Assembly (NCBI GenBank): GCA_029939635.1
Contig: JAOZSN010000168.1
Coordinates: 1 to 5,790, forward strand
Source of the DNA: Deltaproteobacteria bacterium
GTDB taxonomy: Bacteria > Desulfobacterota > Desulfobulbia > Desulfobulbales > SURF-16
Direction: 5' to 3'
Length of the DNA: 5,790 bases
Below the pieces are notes generated by a model. The model searched no databases and was not told the DNA's origin. It saw nothing but the letters and a program-made list of their open reading frames with translations. Every line of letters starts with the position of its first letter. Position 1 is the first letter of the stretch. Of this stretch, positions 1-5,790 are shown one piece after another. Made by a program: the position numbers and the translations under genes.

Positions 1-2320
1 TCGCAACTATACCATTGGCGACGTAGTTGCCCGCTTCAAACGTATGCAAGGCTTTAATGTTCTCCACCCCATGGGCTGGGATGCCTTTGGCCTGCCTGCT
101 GAGAATGCAGCCATAAAAAACAATACCCACCCTGCTAAATGGACCCATGAAAATATTGATTATATGCGCGATCAATTACGCCAAATGGGCTTAAGCTATG
201 ATTGGGATCGTGAACTGGCCACCTGTAACGAAGATTATTATCGATGGGAACAACAATTTTTCATTGAGCTCTTTGAAAAAGATCTCATCTACCAGAAGAT
301 TACTACTGTTAACTGGTGTGAGACCTGCCAGACTGTCCTGGCGCGTGAGCAGGTAATTGACGGCTGTTGCTGGCGCTGCGACCAAGGTGTCATTCCCCGC
401 GAGATGAATGGCTGGTTTTTTAAGATCACTGATTATGCCGAAGAATTGCTGGCAGAATGTGATAATTTAAAAGGCTGGCCCGATAAAGTCCTCACCATGC
501 AGCGCAACTGGATCGGTAAATCAGTTGGTGCCCAAATTGATTTTGCTGTGGAAGGACAAGACGCCCCGTTGACCATCTTCACCACCCGTCCTGACACCAT
601 CTATGGTGCCACCTTCATGTCCATTGCTCCTGAGCATCCCTTGGTGGCAACTCTGTCAAACGGTACAGAGCAGGAGACGGAAGTCACTGATTTTGTAAAA
701 CGTACCACCGTGGCTAAACAACGCCAGAAGGCAGGTGAAGAACTGGACAAAGAAGGCATCTTTACTGGCGGCTATGCCATTAACCCCTTCACCGGGGACC
801 GCCTGCCCATCTACACCGCTAATTTTGTCCTCATGGAGTATGGCACCGGTGCGGTTATGGCTGTCCCAGCCCATGACCAGCGCGACTTCGAGTTTGCCAA
901 AAAATATAGCATTGACATCAAGGTTGTGGTGCAGCCCCAGAAAAAAGAAATTCATAGCTCTGAGATGAAGGAGGCCTATACTGAGCCAGGAAAACTCGTC
1001 AACTCTGCCGAGTTCAGCGATCTCAGTTCAGGCAAGGCAAAAAAAGCGATTACTGCCAAGGCAAAAAAAGAGGGTTTTGGTGAAAGGCAAACCACCTATC
1101 GCCTGCGTGATTGGGGCATTTCCCGCCAGCGTTACTGGGGCAGCCCCATCCCGATGATCATCTGCCCAAAATGTGGTGCTGTCCCAGTACCAAAAGCAGA
1201 TCTTCCAGTCAGCCTGCCCCTTGAGGTTACCATTGACTCCTCAGGCAAATCCCCCCTCCATAGCCTGGAGAGCTATTATCAAACCACCTGTCCCAAATGT
1301 GGTGGTGAAGCTCGACGCGAAACCGACACCTTGGATACCTTTGTGGAATCATCCTGGTATTATGCGCGCTATACCTGTCCAGATTTTACTGAAGGGCCAT
1401 TAAGAAAAGAGGACGTTGACTACTGGTTACCAGTGGATCATTATATTGGCGGGGTCGAGCATGCCATTCTGCATCTGCTCTATGCCCGTTTTTTCACCAA
1501 AATCCTCCGTGATCTAGGCTATCTTACCATTGACGAACCATTTACCAACCTGCTCACCCAAGGCATGGTCATTAAGGATGGTTTCAAAATGAGCAAGTCC
1601 AAGGGTAATGTGGTTGATCCTGCCGGCTTAATTGAACAGTATGGCGCTGACACCGTTCGTCTCTTCAGCCTCTTTGCCGCCCCTCCAGAAAGAGATCTTG
1701 AATGGAACGATAAGGGCGTTGAAGGCTGCTACCGTTTTTTAAACCGGGTATATCGCTTTATCATGGACAATCTGGACATGCTGAAAAGCGCCCCTGCCCT
1801 GCCCGCCACCTTCAGCACAGCAAATGAAGAGTTACACCGCAAGACCCACCAGACCATCAAAAAGGTAACAGCTGATATTGATGGCAAATTCCACTTTAAC
1901 ACGGCTATCTCAGCCATCATGGAGTTACAGAACAGCCTAGGTTCCCTCACCGCAGACAATAATGCGAATAAAATTGAAGATGGTGTAATTAAAGAGGCCA
2001 TCGATAGTCTCTTGCAGCTGTTGTCCCCCATGGTGCCCCATTTTTGTGAAGAAATGTGGCAATTAAGCGGCCACGCAGACCACCTAGCTATGGCACCATG
2101 GCCATGCTATGATGAAGAGGCCACCCAAGAAAATGAAATCACCCTGGTTATTCAGGTGAATGGCAAGGTACGCAGCCGCCTGCAGGTTGGTTTAGATATT
2201 GCTGATGAGGAGATCAAGGCCATGGCTCTGGCCGACAAAAAAACGCAAAAGTTCATCGATGGCAAGGACATCCGCAAGGTCATTATTGTTAAGGGTAAGC
2301 TGGTTAATATAGTGGTCTAA
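1..2320 (+). CDS. leuS: Leucyl-tRNA synthetase, 5'-truncated by the window edge
   Basis: Class I aminoacyl-tRNA synthetase that charges tRNA-Leu with leucine in the cytoplasm and edits mischarged products. The reading frame is open from base 2 (first residues RNYTIGDVVARF), so the ATG at 44 is internal. By comparison with E. coli LeuRS, about 53 N-terminal residues including the HxGH motif lie outside the window. Visible landmarks are WDAFGLPAE; a first four-Cys zinc site (Cys codons 317, 326, 368, 377); the editing-domain TTRPDT (581-598) and HDQRDFEFA (from 872) with its catalytic-type Asp; RQRYWG; a second CPKCG pair (1163/1172 and 1289/1298); DTFVESSWYYARY; KMSKS (1586-1600); and the C-terminal VNGKVR and GKLVNIVV tail. 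All key motifs are intact. The leucine-specific insertion that E. coli has just before KMSKS is absent (MVIKDGFKMSKS), a known family variation. 772 residues are visible, giving about 825 in full. Identity is essentially certain. Confidence 0.98.
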   Translation, partial: RNYTIGDVVARFKRMQGFNVLHPMGWDAFGLPAENAAIKNNTHPAKWTHENIDYMRDQLRQMGLSYDWDRELATCNEDYYRWEQQFFIELFEKDLIYQKITTVNWCETCQTVLAREQVIDGCCWRCDQGVIPREMNGWFFKITDYAEELLAECDNLKGWPDKVLTMQRNWIGKSVGAQIDFAVEGQDAPLTIFTTRPDTIYGATFMSIAPEHPLVATLSNGTEQETEVTDFVKRTTVAKQRQKAGEELDKEGIFTGGYAINPFTGDRLPIYTANFVLMEYGTGAVMAVPAHDQRDFEFAKKYSIDIKVVVQPQKKEIHSSEMKEAYTEPGKLVNSAEFSDLSSGKAKKAITAKAKKEGFGERQTTYRLRDWGISRQRYWGSPIPMIICPKCGAVPVPKADLPVSLPLEVTIDSSGKSPLHSLESYYQTTCPKCGGEARRETDTLDTFVESSWYYARYTCPDFTEGPLRKEDVDYWLPVDHYIGGVEHAILHLLYARFFTKILRDLGYLTIDEPFTNLLTQGMVIKDGFKMSKSKGNVVDPAGLIEQYGADTVRLFSLFAAPPERDLEWNDKGVEGCYRFLNRVYRFIMDNLDMLKSAPALPATFSTANEELHRKTHQTIKKVTADIDGKFHFNTAISAIMELQNSLGSLTADNNANKIEDGVIKEAIDSLLQLLSPMVPHFCEEMWQLSGHADHLAMAPWPCYDEEATQENEITLVIQVNGKVRSRLQVGLDIADEEIKAMALADKKTQKFIDGKDIRKVIIVKGKLVNIVV

Positions 2321-2331
2321 AGTCAGGGGTC

Positions 2332-2348
2332 AGGAAGGTTATGAGGAG
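2332..2348 (+). promoter_or_regulatory. Two alternative ribosome binding sites for lptE
   Basis: AGGAAGG (2332-2338) lies directly before ATG 2341, and GAGGAG (2343-2348) lies 10 bases before the in-frame ATG 2359. Both match the anti-Shine-Dalgarno sequence, so sequence alone does not settle the start. Either start leaves an intact lipoprotein signal peptide. Confidence 0.5.
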
Positions 2349-2955
2349 ACAAGGCAGTATGCAAGATAAATATGCTCTATTCATCATATTCGTCATCCTT
2401 TGTTTTCTGGCTGGCTGCGGCTATAGCAGTCCCTACTCCCAAACAACTGATTATGACCGGGACCATGACGGCCAGGTTACTATCTATTTACAGATGTGGG
2501 ATAATAAGACCAATCTCCTTGGTTTTCAGGCAACAATACAGCAATCACTCACCAATTGGTTGAAGAAATCCCAGCGTTACATTCTCACCCAGAATCGCGA
2601 CAGCGCTGATTTTATTTTATCTGGTCAGATCCACTCTGTTGAGATTCCCGGCCTTTCCTTTGGCCAATACGACCGGGCCACAGAGATACGCATCAATACG
2701 CGCCTCTCCTATCAACTGCTGGATACCAATACCCAGAAAATTGTCATGGTAAAGAGTGGCTTTCTTAAACAGCAGACCTCTGCCGTGGGCAGTGATTCCG
2801 TCCACACCAAGAGTAATCAACAGGCTGCTCTGACGGTCATGGCCGACAGTCTGGCCGATGAAATTTACATCCAACTTTTCTACCTCTTCACCCGCAACGA
2901 TCTCACAGAAGAAAGACAGATCATGCCCACCGACGATATCACCATCCTAGAATAA
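2341..2955 (+). CDS. lptE: LPS-assembly lipoprotein LptE (LptD partner)
   Basis: Probable outer-membrane lipoprotein that plugs the LptD barrel and helps insert lipopolysaccharide into the outer leaflet. It has a short basic N-terminus, a hydrophobic stretch (about residues 11-24) and a lipobox L-A-G-C with the lipidated Cys at residue 26, followed by GYSS; 'GCGY' is typical of LptE. The mature part has the expected short alpha/beta pattern: VTIYLQMWDN, then a helix (FQATIQQSLTNWLKK), strands, and a late helix (LTVMADSLADEIYIQLF). The length, about 200 residues, fits PF04390. The gene lies 20 bases after leuS, and leuS-lptE adjacency is also known from E. coli, which strongly supports the call because LptE sequences diverge widely. 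The start is ambiguous. ATG 2341 has AGGA 5 bases upstream. ATG 2359 has GAGGAG 10 bases upstream and gives a classic 19-residue lipoprotein signal (MQDKYALF...). Confidence 0.85.
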   Translation: MRRQGSMQDKYALFIIFVILCFLAGCGYSSPYSQTTDYDRDHDGQVTIYLQMWDNKTNLLGFQATIQQSLTNWLKKSQRYILTQNRDSADFILSGQIHSVEIPGLSFGQYDRATEIRINTRLSYQLLDTNTQKIVMVKSGFLKQQTSAVGSDSVHTKSNQQAALTVMADSLADEIYIQLFYLFTRNDLTEERQIMPTDDITILE

Positions 2956-2957
2956 AC

Positions 2958-2961
2958 GGAG
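2958..2961 (+). promoter_or_regulatory. Ribosome binding site deciding the zinc-ribbon gene start
   Basis: GGAG sits 6 bases before ATG 2968 but only 3 before ATG 2965, which favours the second of the two adjacent Met codons. Confidence 0.55.
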
Positions 2962-2967
2962 CACATG

Positions 2968-3465
2968 ATGCCTATTTATGAATTTTACTGTGACAGTTGC
3001 CACGCCATATTTTCCTTTCTGGCCCGCCGTCCGCAGGTAAAAAAGATACCCTCCTGTCCACAATGTGGTAAAAAACTGCAAAAACAAATCTCCCTCTTTA
3101 GCCATATCGGTCAGTCCTCTGCAGAGACAGATGGCATGGAGGATCTGCATATTGATGAAAGCAAAATAGAAAATGCCCTGGCCAGCCTGGCCGGAGCAGC
3201 AGAAAATATCAACGAAGATGACCCTAAACAAATGGCGTCTATCATGCGCCAATTCAGCCAAAAAAGTGGCATGAATCTCGGTGACGGCATGGAAGAGGCG
3301 CTCTGCCGCATGGAGGCTGGGGAAGACCCTGAGAAAGTAGAACAAGAAATGGGTACTATCCTGGAAAATGAGGATCCCTTTGCTTGTGCTAAAAAAATTA
3401 AGCGTGGTGCTTTACAGTTGCCACCAGATCAGGATGACACCCTATACGAACTAGATGAGTCGTAA
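2968..3465 (+). CDS. FmdB-family zinc-ribbon protein with acidic C-terminal extension
   Basis: Small cytoplasmic-looking protein of 165 residues without a signal peptide. The N-terminus MPIYEFYC and the two CxxC pairs (Cys8/Cys11 and Cys30/Cys33, the latter in CPQCGKK) form the single zinc ribbon of the FmdB/Zn_ribbon_8 family (PF09723, TIGR02605), once named as a putative regulatory protein but without a settled function. Residues 45-165 are a helical, acidic extension containing the stretch EEALCRMEAGEDPEKVEQEM and then ENEDPF. I recall similar tails in deltaproteobacterial FmdB-like proteins, but could not check. ATG 2965 and 2968 are adjacent. I prefer 2968 because GGAG (2958-2961) is then 6 rather than 3 bases away and the product starts with the family's canonical MPIYE. 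The gap after lptE is 12 bases, so it is probably in the leuS operon. A role in LPS assembly or translation would be guesswork. Confidence 0.85.
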   Translation: MPIYEFYCDSCHAIFSFLARRPQVKKIPSCPQCGKKLQKQISLFSHIGQSSAETDGMEDLHIDESKIENALASLAGAAENINEDDPKQMASIMRQFSQKSGMNLGDGMEEALCRMEAGEDPEKVEQEMGTILENEDPFACAKKIKRGALQLPPDQDDTLYELDES

Positions 3466-3468
3466 GAC

Positions 3469-3497
3469 TTGCATAACAAACACAAAAACAGTATATT
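3469..3497 (+). promoter_or_regulatory. Candidate sigma70-type promoter for the 342-residue exported protein
   Basis: TTGCAT (3469-3474) and TATATT (3492-3497) are separated by 17 bases, the optimal spacing. The -10 matches the consensus at 5 of 6 positions, the -35 at 3 of 6. The region is AT-rich, begins just after the zinc-ribbon stop codon, and would give a 5' leader of roughly 60 bases. This supports separate transcription of the downstream gene. It is a visual match only. Confidence 0.42.
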
Positions 3498-3551
3498 AGC
3501 AAATCATTAAATATTTTTCGATCAGTTTCCACAACTCCTAAATGTCATAAC

Positions 3552-3558
3552 AGAGGGG
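3552..3558 (+). promoter_or_regulatory. Strong ribosome binding site for the exported protein
   Basis: AGAGGGG ends 5 bases before ATG 3564. It is the clearest Shine-Dalgarno in the window and fixes this start, which also opens a good signal peptide. Confidence 0.7.
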
Positions 3559-3563
3559 CAATT

Positions 3564-4592
3564 ATGACAAAAAAGTGTCTCGTCGCAACATCATTATTCC
3601 TCATGCATTTCGGCTTAACACAGGCCGCAACTCTAACCATTGATAGCACATCGCCAGAATTAACACGCTTGCGCAAAGCATACGCTACAGAGTCAAAGAA
3701 CATAACCACTGCCGCCAGTCTTACCACTTTCAAGAAAGAATACAGTAAGGCAAAAGACTCGGCTACACGTTCACCTGTCTATCTCAAACAGCTTGCCATC
3801 CTGGAAAAGGCCCGCGATCGTGACCTCAAGCGCATCCAAGATCGGTTTCAGGTCAGCCTTGCCAAGCTTGACAAGAGTACCATGGCGGTCATTGACAAAA
3901 GGTATAGCAAGCAGCTCACTCTTCTCCAGAGTCGCTCTTCAAAACGCCTGAAACTCAATTATCTGGCAGATTTAAAAATTCTTGAAAAGAAACTCATTGC
4001 CAAAAATGACCTGGCTGGCGCCATTCTTGTCCAGAATGAACGCAAAAAAGCCCAAACTGGCGTAACGACTGGAGCATCGGCAACTACGAAGAAGAAAGCC
4101 GTTGCACCTGTTGTGGCAGCACCTACACTGAAGACCAAACCAAAGGAAATTGCACAAAAACCAACGCCTAAAAAAGCGACCCCTGTCCCACGCAAACTCA
4201 CAGAGGCAAACCCACAAGTCTACAGCAGTAGTATGCGAGGATTGGCTGGCTCCGGAAGTAACAGCAAAAACAACACCTACACCTTTCAGCTAAACCGCAT
4301 TGGTAGTCATGCCACCCTCTCCTTTCAAGGTTGGGGCACTAAGACTACTGACACCATGGGTGATGTCTTTCTTATTGATAACAAGGGCAGCCGCCACCAG
4401 ATTGCAGGTTGGTCCCCTAGTACCCTGAAAGCCAGCACCTTTTATGATGTAAAGGGAGCTGATGACATTGAACCCATTGAAGTAGACATATCCACCCTGC
4501 TTACGAAATCAGGAACCTATAAGGTAGAATTTATATACCGCGATGGCCTAGAGGCCTTTGTTATCTATAAAGTCACTATCCAAACATGGTAG
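3564..4592 (+). CDS. Exported protein of unknown function: helical repeat region plus beta-rich C-terminal domain
   Basis: I do not recognise a named family. Four parts are visible. Residues 1-21 form a Sec signal peptide (MTKKCLVATSLF..., likely cleaved after TQA), with no lipobox. Residues about 30-163 are charged and mostly helical or coiled-coil. YLKQLAILEK at residue 73 recurs as YLADLKILEK at residue 133, with weaker (F/Y)xxxLxxL units at 95 and 114. The last unit runs into EKKLIAKNDLAGAILVQNER, which resembles a pattern I associate with secreted planctomycete and verrucomicrobial proteins (recall, not searched). Residues about 164-215 are a low-complexity Lys/Pro/Ala/Thr linker. Residues about 216-342 alternate hydrophobic and polar residues (TYTFQLNRI, ATLSFQGWG, GDVFLIDNKG, TYKVEFIYR, AFVIYKVTI), suggesting a beta-sandwich, possibly binding carbohydrate or cell envelope. 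Expected location is the periplasm or outside. It has its own promoter candidate and a following terminator, so it is probably monocistronic. Confidence 0.85.
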   Translation: MTKKCLVATSLFLMHFGLTQAATLTIDSTSPELTRLRKAYATESKNITTAASLTTFKKEYSKAKDSATRSPVYLKQLAILEKARDRDLKRIQDRFQVSLAKLDKSTMAVIDKRYSKQLTLLQSRSSKRLKLNYLADLKILEKKLIAKNDLAGAILVQNERKKAQTGVTTGASATTKKKAVAPVVAAPTLKTKPKEIAQKPTPKKATPVPRKLTEANPQVYSSSMRGLAGSGSNSKNNTYTFQLNRIGSHATLSFQGWGTKTTDTMGDVFLIDNKGSRHQIAGWSPSTLKASTFYDVKGADDIEPIEVDISTLLTKSGTYKVEFIYRDGLEAFVIYKVTIQTW

Positions 4593-4615
4593 AAGATTCT
4601 GACTGAGGTGTTACT

Positions 4616-4669
4616 AGGGCCTTTTGTTTTTTAGCGAGAAAACAATTTCCGCAAAAAACAAAAGGTTCT
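4616..4669 (+). repeat. Long AT-rich inverted repeat (hairpin) after the exported-protein gene
   Basis: A perfect 13-base inverted repeat pairs CCTTTTGTTTTTT (4620-4632) with AAAAAACAAAAGG (4653-4665). The stem continues inward as GCG/CGC (4634-4636 with 4650-4652) and GAAA/TTTC (4638-4641 with 4646-4649), with single bulged A residues at 4633 and 4637 and an ACAA tetraloop. In + strand RNA it extends outward by two G-U wobbles and two Watson-Crick pairs (4616-4619 with 4666-4669). It starts 23 bases after the stop codon. No T tract follows, so it is not a standard intrinsic terminator. An mRNA 3'-end stabiliser, a processing site or a small mobile-element remnant are all possible. Confidence 0.75.
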
Positions 4670-4732
4670 CCTTCGTCCTGTTGTAGTTATGCTCATTACG
4701 ACCAAACCCTCTCTCTGCTCAACTTCATATCT

Positions 4733-4768
4733 AGGGCACCTTGAAAAACTGCTAGTTTGCCCTTTTTT
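4733..4768 (+). terminator. Probable intrinsic terminator
   Basis: AGGGCA (4733-4738) pairs with TGCCCT (4758-4763). Inside this, AACT (4747-4750) pairs with AGTT (4754-4757) around a GCT loop, leaving an 8-base bulge on the left. Five more T residues (4764-4768) follow the stem. The short GC-rich base directly followed by a T run fits rho-independent termination of + strand transcripts, ending the exported-protein transcript before the transporter gene. The bulge makes the fold imperfect. Confidence 0.5.
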
Positions 4769-4783
4769 CGTACATCCCTTCTC

Positions 4784-4814
4784 TCGACACCTACGTTTTA
4801 CCCATTTGTAAAAT
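4784..4814 (+). promoter_or_regulatory. Candidate promoter for the MFS transporter, close to its start codon
   Basis: TCGACA (4784-4789, 5 of 6 to TTGACA) and TAAAAT (4809-4814, 5 of 6 to TATAAT) are 19 bases apart, at the long end of the allowed range. Transcription would begin near 4821, about 8 bases before ATG 4829. That matches the absence of any Shine-Dalgarno there. Tentative visual match. Confidence 0.35.
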
Positions 4815-4828
4815 TACTTGTTTAATCC

Positions 4829-5790
4829 ATGTTGCCTAAAAGAAATTTTATACTTCTCTGGCTTGTCAATATTACCACCACGTTGGCCATTGAACTGTTT
4901 ACCGTCACAATTCTGGTGACGATCTTCACTCAAACGCAATCCACCTTACTAGCTGCCGGCACAATGGTGGCACGCACTCTGCCACCATTCTTACTAGGCC
5001 CCCTTGCTGGCGTGTTAGTTGATCGCTTTCCTCGCAAAACAATTCTCATTAGCATGGATTTGCTCCGCCTAATCATGGTTTATGCGGCGGTTATATTTTT
5101 ACAGAGTGATGGAGATGTATCGGTTATTGCCATATATCTGCTGCTCACTGCTCTTTCTGCCGCTGATGTTTTTCACAATCCAGCCCGCCTGGCCCTCATC
5201 CCTATGCTGGTCTCCCAGGCGAAACTGGTGAGAGCGAACAGTTTTATTTTGGCATCCCACCAGATCATGGTGGCCGTCTCCTATACCCTTGGCGGCTGGC
5301 TGATTTTAGCGATTCCATTACGCCACATTTCTGTTGCTATAGGCATTTTATTTTTGCTGGCAGCCCTCAACGCTCTTTTCATCATTGTCCCCACAGGTCG
5401 GCAAAACACAGATATCCAAGCCAAAGAATCATTTACCAAATTCGTGCTCTCAGGCTGGAATTATTTGCGTTATCACCCCATAGCCAGGCCATTAACCGTT
5501 ATGGAAACTGTAGAACATCTGCCCCACGGTATCTGGACTGGGGCCTTGATGTTGACCTTTACCATCAAGGCCCTGCAGGGTGATGCATCATACTGGGGGT
5601 ATCAGTCAACGGCCTATTTTACAGGTATGATCATGGGATCCCTTGGTGCTCTGGCCATGCATGACTTGCTGCGCCGCTTTCCTGGACGTATTATTGTCGT
5701 AAATGCGTGTGCCACCGGCCTATTAACCTTGGCCTTTGCCAGCAGCCAAACCGTATGGATGGCCGTAATTTGGGCCTTTATCTTTGGTCC
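4829..5790 (+). CDS. MFS transporter, MFS_3/EntS-like exporter, 3'-truncated by the window edge
   Basis: Inner-membrane secondary transporter of the major facilitator superfamily, probably a drug or siderophore-type exporter driven by proton exchange; the substrate cannot be told. The 320 visible codons begin MLPKRNFILLWLVN and stay open to the right edge. Hydrophobic helices occur at about residues 7-31, 40-63, 72-92, 97-113, 136-161, 165-187, 258-276 and 288-305. MFS motif A is clear between helices 2 and 3 (GPLAGVLVDRFPRK, residues 57-70). FHNPARLALIPMLV (115-128) followed by a LVRANSF segment and LGG (154-156) are typical of the MFS_3 group (PF05977) that includes EntS. The usual length is about 400-420 residues, so roughly a quarter is missing. 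In-frame TAA at 4823 makes ATG 4829 the first possible ATG. No Shine-Dalgarno precedes it, and the next Met is residue 46, inside helix 2, so 4829 is preferred. Confidence 0.88.
   Translation, partial: MLPKRNFILLWLVNITTTLAIELFTVTILVTIFTQTQSTLLAAGTMVARTLPPFLLGPLAGVLVDRFPRKTILISMDLLRLIMVYAAVIFLQSDGDVSVIAIYLLLTALSAADVFHNPARLALIPMLVSQAKLVRANSFILASHQIMVAVSYTLGGWLILAIPLRHISVAIGILFLLAALNALFIIVPTGRQNTDIQAKESFTKFVLSGWNYLRYHPIARPLTVMETVEHLPHGIWTGALMLTFTIKALQGDASYWGYQSTAYFTGMIMGSLGALAMHDLLRRFPGRIIVVNACATGLLTLAFASSQTVWMAVIWAFIFG

Noticed and set aside
656..955. Minus-strand 99-codon frame inside leuS
   Set aside because: It lies opposite the LeuRS editing domain, which is intact and conserved. There is no supporting motif or ribosome binding site.
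1583..1600. Missing leucine-specific insertion before KMSKS in LeuRS, considered as a deletion
   Set aside because: The catalytic motifs on both sides are intact and in frame, and this insertion is known to vary between bacterial LeuRS lineages.
2947..3345. Minus-strand 132-codon frame opposite the zinc-ribbon gene
   Set aside because: The + strand has a clear family match with two CxxC pairs. The minus product shows no domain, and its length is explained by chance absence of stops.
3542..3550. ATG TCA TAA mini-frame just upstream of the exported-protein start, considered as a leader peptide
   Set aside because: It is two codons long, has no ribosome binding site of its own, and has no attenuator-like structure around it.
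3959..4217. Two overlapping minus-strand open frames of about 80 codons opposite the exported-protein gene
   Set aside because: They mirror the Lys/Ala/Thr-rich linker codons of the + strand gene, giving biased Phe/Cys/Val/Gly-rich products with no ribosome binding site or known motif. They are antisense shadows.
4696..4728. Ten-codon minus-strand frame in the intergenic region
   Set aside because: It is too short, has no Shine-Dalgarno, and its sequence is low-complexity purine-rich.
4614..4737. CTAGGGC occurring twice (4614-4620 and 4731-4737), considered as a target-site duplication around an inserted element
   Set aside because: Seven bases can recur by chance. The sequence between shows no transposase or matching terminal inverted repeats, and each copy is already part of a separate hairpin.

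Overview
The window looks like ordinary chromosome from a Gram-negative bacterium with an LPS-bearing outer membrane. The order leuS - lptE - FmdB-type zinc ribbon, the cysteine-rich LeuRS and the moderate base composition suggest a deltaproteobacterium (Desulfobacterota), perhaps a Desulfobulbales member such as a Desulfotalea relative. That placement comes from gene order and protein style, not from a search. All five genes lie on the + strand.

Bases 1-3465 hold a tight three-gene cluster. It starts with the 3' nine-tenths of leuS (leucyl-tRNA synthetase; the HIGH motif lies just outside the left edge). Next come lptE (the outer-membrane lipoprotein partner of the LptD LPS translocon) and a small FmdB-family zinc-ribbon protein with a long acidic tail. 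The gaps are only 20 and 12 bases, so the three are probably cotranscribed. The leuS-lptE pairing is also seen in E. coli. No clear intrinsic terminator follows the zinc-ribbon gene.

Bases 3466-4592 hold a candidate sigma70-type promoter, a strong Shine-Dalgarno site and a 342-residue exported protein of unknown function. The protein has a signal peptide, a long charged helical region with an internal repeat, a Lys/Pro/Ala linker and a beta-rich C-terminal domain. It is the least ordinary item here. Its helical region resembles an 'ExxLixxxDLxGAxxVxxER' pattern that I associate with secreted planctomycete, verrucomicrobial and lentisphaeral proteins.

Bases 4593-4828 are non-coding. They hold a long AT-rich hairpin, a probable intrinsic terminator with a T tract, and a candidate promoter placed so close to the next start codon that its mRNA would be nearly leaderless. 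From 4829 to the right edge runs the N-terminal 320 residues of a major facilitator exporter of the MFS_3/EntS-like type, truncated by the window.

I see no CRISPR array, tRNA, rRNA, insertion sequence or defence system. The most defensible leads are the exported repeat protein and the two RNA/regulatory structures after it. I do not claim a new biological system.
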